Below, one piece after another: positions 33,601 through 37,697 of a stretch of DNA of 37,697 nt. The stretch lies in NCBI GenBank assembly GCA_003094555.1, contig NATW01000095.1:1-37697 (forward strand), in the 5' to 3' direction. This DNA comes from a gamma proteobacterium symbiont of Ctena orbiculata. GTDB lineage: Bacteria; Pseudomonadota; Gammaproteobacteria; Chromatiales; Chromatiaceae. Both the position numbers and the translations under genes were made by a program. Position 1 is the first letter of the stretch, and every line of letters begins with the position of its first letter. The notes under the pieces are model-generated. The model was not told where the DNA came from. It was given only the letters and a program-made list of their open reading frames with translations, and did no database searches.

Positions 33601-33888
33601 TTACGGTTTTTCGCTAAATGTCTGGTACCAATCGATCTGTCTGCGAAACACATCACGGTCCAGCGGTGCGAACAACTCGTCTCTGCGACCTGTTTCCGGG
33701 GGCATCATGTTGGTCAGCCGCTTCGCGGAGCGCCAAGGTACCACATAGAGAATGTTGGGCGACTCTTTGTTGCCGAAAATTGCCGTGCCCTCCAGATCGA
33801 GACGCTGCTCCCCATACAGTTGCTGCGTGAGCAGCAACAGGGCTGCCCCGGTCATCGTCAAGGTATGTCTGTTTGGCCTTTTCAACAT
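33601..33888 (-). CDS. Small exported protein associated with the TolQ/R-AgmX cluster
   Basis: 95 aa. Signal peptide (KRPNRHTLTMTGAALLLLTQ then QLYGEQ), so periplasmic or outer membrane. The mature part is short and distinctive: LDLEGTAIFGNKESPNILYVVPW, then RSAKRLTNMMPPETGR and a helix ending RQIDWYQTF (patterns). I recall this 'AIFGN-x-E-x-P-x-xLYxVPW' motif only from genes sitting in such clusters; no biochemical function is known to me. It starts 12 bp after the TPR lipoprotein stop and is followed by exbB. Co-location suggests a dedicated periplasmic subunit of the machine. Confidence 0.8.
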   Translation of the reverse strand: MLKRPNRHTLTMTGAALLLLTQQLYGEQRLDLEGTAIFGNKESPNILYVVPWRSAKRLTNMMPPETGRRDELFAPLDRDVFRRQIDWYQTFSEKP

Positions 33889-33900
33889 AGGTGTGTACCG

Positions 33901-34554
33901 TTACTTTGTTGACTTGATACGTCGTTCAAGATCGAGAATCCAACCGCCAAGCTTTTTGTCATCGGAGCCACTCAATACCTGACAGCGTTTATAGTGTCGC
34001 AGTGCCAGTTTCGGTTTGCTCAGATAGAGATCGTAGAGTATGCCCAGGTTGCGGTGAGCCAGCTGGTAGTCGGGCTTGATCTCAAGCGCCGATTGGTAGG
34101 CCTGCTCCGCCTCCTGGAATTTCCCCTGCATTCTCAGCGCAACACCCAGTTGGTTGTGCGCGGGTGAGCTGTCAGGCTTCAGCTGCAAGGCGGTGGTGAA
34201 TGACTGTTCGGCCTTGCTCGGCTCACCTTCGTTCAACTGGATGATTCCCAGATTGATATAGGGTCCCGCCAAACCGGGATTCTGATCGATCAATGCCTGC
34301 AGGCTCTGTTTCGCTTTGACGATATCGTCTTTTCGCATCAGCGCCACCGCCGCGTCGAATCGCCTTTGCTGCTGTGGTTCTGCGCTGCTCGGCTTTACGC
34401 TGGGAGCGGTAGTAGCAGCTTTCTGCTCAGTCTCTGTGGCTTTGACCATAGCGGGTGTGCCGCTGCACCCTGAAACAATCAGGGCGGAGACAACTGTGGC
34501 GCAGACGAGCCTGATGATTGCACTGGACCGAACAGGGGGACTAGTTGATCGCAT
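33901..34554 (-). CDS. TPR lipoprotein (GltE-like) of the TolQ/R-AgmX cluster
   Basis: 217 aa from the ATG at 34552-34554, which lies after GGGAGG and gives a clean lipoprotein signal (ATVVSALIVSGC, lipobox VSGC, mature Cys about 30). After a Ser/Thr/Gln linker, about three to four tetratricopeptide repeats follow: FDAAVALMRKDDIVKAKQSL, PYINLGIIQLNEGEPSKAEQ, AHNQLGVALRMQGKFQEAEQ and AHRNLGILYDLYLSKPKLAL. It is probably anchored to the outer membrane as an adaptor between the motor-driven TonB-like rod and surface partners. Its start overlaps the preceding gene by 14 bp. Confidence 0.88.
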   Translation of the reverse strand: MRSTSPPVRSSAIIRLVCATVVSALIVSGCSGTPAMVKATETEQKAATTAPSVKPSSAEPQQQRRFDAAVALMRKDDIVKAKQSLQALIDQNPGLAGPYINLGIIQLNEGEPSKAEQSFTTALQLKPDSSPAHNQLGVALRMQGKFQEAEQAYQSALEIKPDYQLAHRNLGILYDLYLSKPKLALRHYKRCQVLSGSDDKKLGGWILDLERRIKSTK

Positions 34555-37375
34555 CGATCCACGCCTCCCGCTGCTCTTGTTTGGCATAACGTCCGGGTAA
34601 CAACTTCGCCAGTGCATCGAAACTCTTCCTCACCCACTCATCGTAGATGCCGTTGGATACCCTCTGCACGTTCGTTTCGTAGAGGTTGATGGCCTTCTCC
34701 TCGAAGGGATAGGCCTGCTCTTCCAGGAGGATCTCATACTGTTCCAACTCTTCCGCATTCAACCCCTTGGGTCTTTCGGATTCCATCAGGTCAGTACCGA
34801 ATTGCTGATACATCCTGGCGATCTGGTAGGTGGCAGTGGTGGTCACCTCCGCCACGCCATACTTGATGGCCTTTTTGTAGGCGCTGATGGCTGTCTGCAT
34901 CTGCTGTTTTTTACGTTTCAGATTCTTCTCCAGCGGGGCCTTCAACTTGATGCGACGAAAGCCCTGCAGGTTCGCCTCGGCCAGGCGCAGGGATGCCTGT
35001 GCAGCCAGATAGCGGGTGCGGTCGCTACGCTGTTTTCCGGCTCGAGCATCGAGCTGGATCAACTCTTTCAACCACCAGTCCCGCTTTCCTGTCTCGCCCC
35101 CCTTGTGATAGAGCTCGACCAGCTTTTGCCCCCCCTCCATCGCCTGATCGAGGGGGGCAGGGAAGTTCTTCACGTAGCGCTTGTAGGCGGCGATCGCCTG
35201 CTTCTGCTTGCCCGCCTTCTCATACAGCTCCGCTGAGCGCCAGCCGGCTTCACGGCGTAACTCGGGGGAGCCGGCCCGGGTGGATAGAGTGGCGAGCTCC
35301 GCGGCCGCTTTGAGTGGCTGCTTGGTCTCCATATAGGCAACGGCGAGTTTACTGTTGACCTCCGGTATCAACTTATCCTTCGGATATTTCGCCTTGTAGG
35401 ATTCGAGGATTTTAACCGAGCCTGCCCAGTCACCGGCGGCAATCAGGCTGGCGGCGGCATCGTACTCGGCAGTGGCTATTATCGAGGCTTTGGGGGCCTG
35501 CTTGGCAATGCGCATAAACGCCTGAGCCGCGCCTTTATTGTCGCCCTGGGAACGCAGGGTGGTGCCCTGTTGATAGATACTGGCAGCCAGCCTCTCCTCA
35601 AGGGGTTTCCTCTCCTTGGCTTTATTGGGCATCAGTACCAGTGCCTGCTGGTAGGCCTTTTCCGCAGCCTGGTAATCTTTCTGTTCAAAGGCGGCGTGGG
35701 CGGCAATGGTCCAGGCAGTGCGCAGCAGCTTTTTCTCCGCCGGCGGTTTTAGATTGGTGACTTGCAACGCGGCGCCACGCGCGCGTCCGATCTCCTTGAG
35801 TTGCAGCAGTTGATCGGCCGCCTCTGTCAAGACCGAGGCCCGCCGGGAATCCTTGGGGAAGATATCGCAGAACTTCAGCGCACTCTCCACCCCCTGCCGA
35901 CTCCATGCCTGCTGTCTATTTTCCGCCAGACTTTTTTTATGCTCGGCATAGGCGAGTAGGGCGGCATACCCTGCCTCGGCCTGCTTGTCATGGGCAGGCA
36001 ATCGGTAGGCGCTGTCCTCATAGGCGGTCACGGCTTCGGGATATTTTTTCAGCTCGAACAACAGCTCACCGAGGAGGAAACTGATACTGCCTGCGGTGGG
36101 GTCGTCGGCAAAGGTATCCAGATAGAGCCGATACCAGTGTGCTGCTTCTGCACCCTGTTTGGCCTGCTGTGCAGCCAGTTTTTTATCCTTGCTCTTTTTG
36201 TATTGCTGCGCCAGCGCATGGTGATATTCGGCAAGCTCTTTGAGATAGTTGCGCAGCTGCTGATTCAACCATGCCTGATTCTTCTGATCCTGTTTCTTCC
36301 AGGCATCGCTGCCCACAGCATAGTGTTGGACAAAGGCTTTCTTGCTCTCTATTGCCCGTCCCGGGAAGTCGTTTTCGGTATAGATATCGACTACCTTCAC
36401 CGACAAGCGGGGCGATTGGGGGTGGTCGGGAGAGAAGTCTACGAAGGCAAGATAGGCATCAGCCGCGTCCTGGATACGCTCTTGCTTAAGGTAGAGATCA
36501 CCCAGTCCCTGGTAGATCATATACTCGTAGTTGCGATGACCTTTAGTGTCAAAGTAACGGCTGATGCGCTTTGCGCCGCCGAGTTCAGAGAAGGTCAGGC
36601 TGATCACCCTGATGGTCTCTTTTAATAGTTTCTGATCGGCGGGAGAGAGTTTGCCGACATCGGCCTCCGGGGCATCACCTAGGTTGCGATCAAGCAATTG
36701 AGTGAATGAATCGAGGCCCTTTTCGATGTTTTGTTGCTTAAACAGTGACCAACCGTGTTTGAACAACGCCCGGTCGTAGTAGGGTGTCTCCTGACGTTGT
36801 TTCAGAATGGCATTGTAGGATGATTCGGCATTATCGAACTGCTGCGAGACGAAGAAGTGTTCACCGCGCCGGAACTGGGCCTCTTGCCAGTGGGGACTGT
36901 CGGGGTATTGTGTAATCAGGGCGCGCAGAGTCAGCATCATGGCGTTTAAGTCGCCCTTCAACTCATAGGCCCTGGCTAGCTGATAGAGAACCAGGTCACG
37001 GGATGCATAGTTAGGATCCTTACGTAACAGGGATTCATAAAGTTTTATGGATTTGTCTAGTTCAGCATCGCTGGGGATTGGTTCGTCTGTGGAATCCAAT
37101 AGTTTTGTTTCACTACGTTCCAACTCAAGATCTGCCAGGCGACGGGTCGCTTCACTATTCAGACGCTGATCGGGATTAAGCTGCAGAATGGCGCGATAAT
37201 TTTCGATGACTTCGTTGCGATCAGTGGGGGAGAGGGCCTTTTTTTCAACCTTTACCGGCTGCTTTTGGATATCTGCCAGGGTAGGTTCATCAGATTTCGA
37301 TTTACCTATCATGGGCATATTCGAGCAGCCATAGAGTAGTGCGCCAAGCAGAGCGATCGAGAAAGAGAGCCTCAT
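34541..37375 (-). CDS. Large TPR lipoprotein (944 aa) of the TolQ/R-AgmX cluster
   Basis: 944 aa. Lipoprotein signal with lipobox LYGC (Cys17) after MRLSFSIALLGAL. The rest is almost entirely helical repeats: many TPR/HAT-like units such as LVLYQLARAYELKGDLNAML, AQFRRGEHFFVSQQFDNAES, ALFKHGWSLFKQQNIEKGLD, AHAAFEQKDYQAAEKAYQQA and WRSAELYEKAGKQKQAIAAY. No enzymatic motif is seen. It is likely an outer-membrane-anchored periplasmic scaffold comparable with the large TPR proteins of Glt-type clusters. The ATG overlaps the stop of the preceding coiled-coil gene (ATGA). It is the longest gene in the window. Confidence 0.9.
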   Translation of the reverse strand: MRLSFSIALLGALLYGCSNMPMIGKSKSDEPTLADIQKQPVKVEKKALSPTDRNEVIENYRAILQLNPDQRLNSEATRRLADLELERSETKLLDSTDEPIPSDAELDKSIKLYESLLRKDPNYASRDLVLYQLARAYELKGDLNAMMLTLRALITQYPDSPHWQEAQFRRGEHFFVSQQFDNAESSYNAILKQRQETPYYDRALFKHGWSLFKQQNIEKGLDSFTQLLDRNLGDAPEADVGKLSPADQKLLKETIRVISLTFSELGGAKRISRYFDTKGHRNYEYMIYQGLGDLYLKQERIQDAADAYLAFVDFSPDHPQSPRLSVKVVDIYTENDFPGRAIESKKAFVQHYAVGSDAWKKQDQKNQAWLNQQLRNYLKELAEYHHALAQQYKKSKDKKLAAQQAKQGAEAAHWYRLYLDTFADDPTAGSISFLLGELLFELKKYPEAVTAYEDSAYRLPAHDKQAEAGYAALLAYAEHKKSLAENRQQAWSRQGVESALKFCDIFPKDSRRASVLTEAADQLLQLKEIGRARGAALQVTNLKPPAEKKLLRTAWTIAAHAAFEQKDYQAAEKAYQQALVLMPNKAKERKPLEERLAASIYQQGTTLRSQGDNKGAAQAFMRIAKQAPKASIIATAEYDAAASLIAAGDWAGSVKILESYKAKYPKDKLIPEVNSKLAVAYMETKQPLKAAAELATLSTRAGSPELRREAGWRSAELYEKAGKQKQAIAAYKRYVKNFPAPLDQAMEGGQKLVELYHKGGETGKRDWWLKELIQLDARAGKQRSDRTRYLAAQASLRLAEANLQGFRRIKLKAPLEKNLKRKKQQMQTAISAYKKAIKYGVAEVTTTATYQIARMYQQFGTDLMESERPKGLNAEELEQYEILLEEQAYPFEEKAINLYETNVQRVSNGIYDEWVRKSFDALAKLLPGRYAKQEQREAWIDAIN

Positions 37376-37697
37376 TCCTCTCCTCCTGCTCGTGCGCTAC
37401 TGATATCCAGCAGGTTGGCGACGCCAAACCTGGCTTGGACCAGATAGTTGTTGATTAAAGTGCGCCGTCGTTCGAGTCTTTCAAGCGCCATCTCGCGCAA
37501 CAATCCGGCCTCGTCTTGGCGTAACACCTTCACTTGTCTATGCAGCCCTGGGAGTTCCTGTTCGAGTTGTTTGATTCGCGTGGAAAATGCATCGAAACGT
37601 CCCTCAGCCTCAGCACGGGCCTTGGCCAATTCAGTCTCCTTTTGATGTGCCATCTCGAGGTTTTGTTCCAATTCGATCATCTGCTTCTTCAGCGACC
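37372..37697 (-). CDS. C-terminal part of a coiled-coil protein (truncated by the window edge)
   Basis: Open reading frame continuing past the window end, so the start lies outside. The visible 108 residues are a long charged coiled coil (ELEQNLEMAHQKETELAKAR, FDAFSTRIKQLEQELPGLHR) ending LERLERRRTLINNYLVQARF followed by GVANLLD. It is the first gene seen of the Glt-like operon and overlaps the large TPR lipoprotein by ATGA. The Myxococcus Glt cluster includes coiled-coil and TPR proteins, but I cannot assign a specific orthologue from this fragment. Confidence 0.8.
   Translation of the reverse strand, partial: SLKKQMIELEQNLEMAHQKETELAKARAEAEGRFDAFSTRIKQLEQELPGLHRQVKVLRQDEAGLLREMALERLERRRTLINNYLVQARFGVANLLDISSARAGGEE

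Overview
The window reads as chromosomal DNA of a gammaproteobacterium. The evidence is the canonical rpsU-dnaG-rpoD macromolecular-synthesis block divergent from tsaD, the epmB/efp/epmA EF-P beta-lysylation set, the ldtD-mepK pair, the rhdA-psd pair and queA-tgt. Composition is moderately GC with AT-rich intergenic stretches. A Chromatiales-like, possibly sulfur-oxidising lineage is plausible, but that is only an inference from gene style (RhdA-type rhodanese, PEP-CTERM-like protein, CHASE4-like GGDEF/EAL protein).

Layout. 1-8.5 kb is housekeeping: tRNA-Ile2(CAU), rpoD, dnaG, yqeY and rpsU on the minus strand, tsaD on the plus strand, then epmB (minus) back to back with efp and epmA (plus). 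8.8-11.2 kb holds a 3-3 peptidoglycan cross-link pair: an L,D-transpeptidase and a Tat-exported MepK-like endopeptidase, with a perfect CRP-type dyad between them. 11.4-12.6 kb is an arsR-arsM pair whose operator-like palindrome sits on the arsR start codon. 12.7-16.2 kb is a minus-strand operon: class V aminotransferase, rhdA, a SCO-fold protein lacking the copper cysteines, and psd. 16.6-18.8 kb has two monocistronic surface/exported proteins (a Thr-rich lipoprotein and a PEP-CTERM-like protein), each with an intrinsic terminator.

18.8-23.6 kb is a four-gene minus-strand operon: a membrane-anchored Sel1-like protein, a secreted vWA protein resembling the vWA domain of PpkA, an ABC ATPase and an FtsX/LolC-like permease. 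It looks like a kinase-free relative of the TagTS/PpkA envelope-signalling set of type VI secretion loci, but no T6SS genes are present here. 23.9-24.7 kb has small orphan ORFs and tRNA-Leu(CAA), followed upstream by a GGDEF/EAL protein.

27.2-29.6 kb is queA-tgt. Between them, on the opposite strand, lies what looks like an unannotated small RNA: a -35 box, a 5' stem-loop, a CU-rich region complementary to Shine-Dalgarno sequences, and a strong intrinsic terminator ending against the queA stop codon. apbE follows convergently. 30.8-37.7 kb is a tightly overlapping minus-strand operon for a TolQ/TolR/TolR/TonB-like energised envelope machine with two TPR lipoproteins, a small exported protein and a coiled-coil protein cut by the window edge. 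It resembles the Agl/Glt (AgmX) core known from Myxococcus gliding machinery and found in non-gliding gammaproteobacteria.

The most novel-looking items are the anti-SD small RNA between queA and tgt, the PpkA-vWA/ABC operon, and the Glt-like operon with its small conserved exported subunit.
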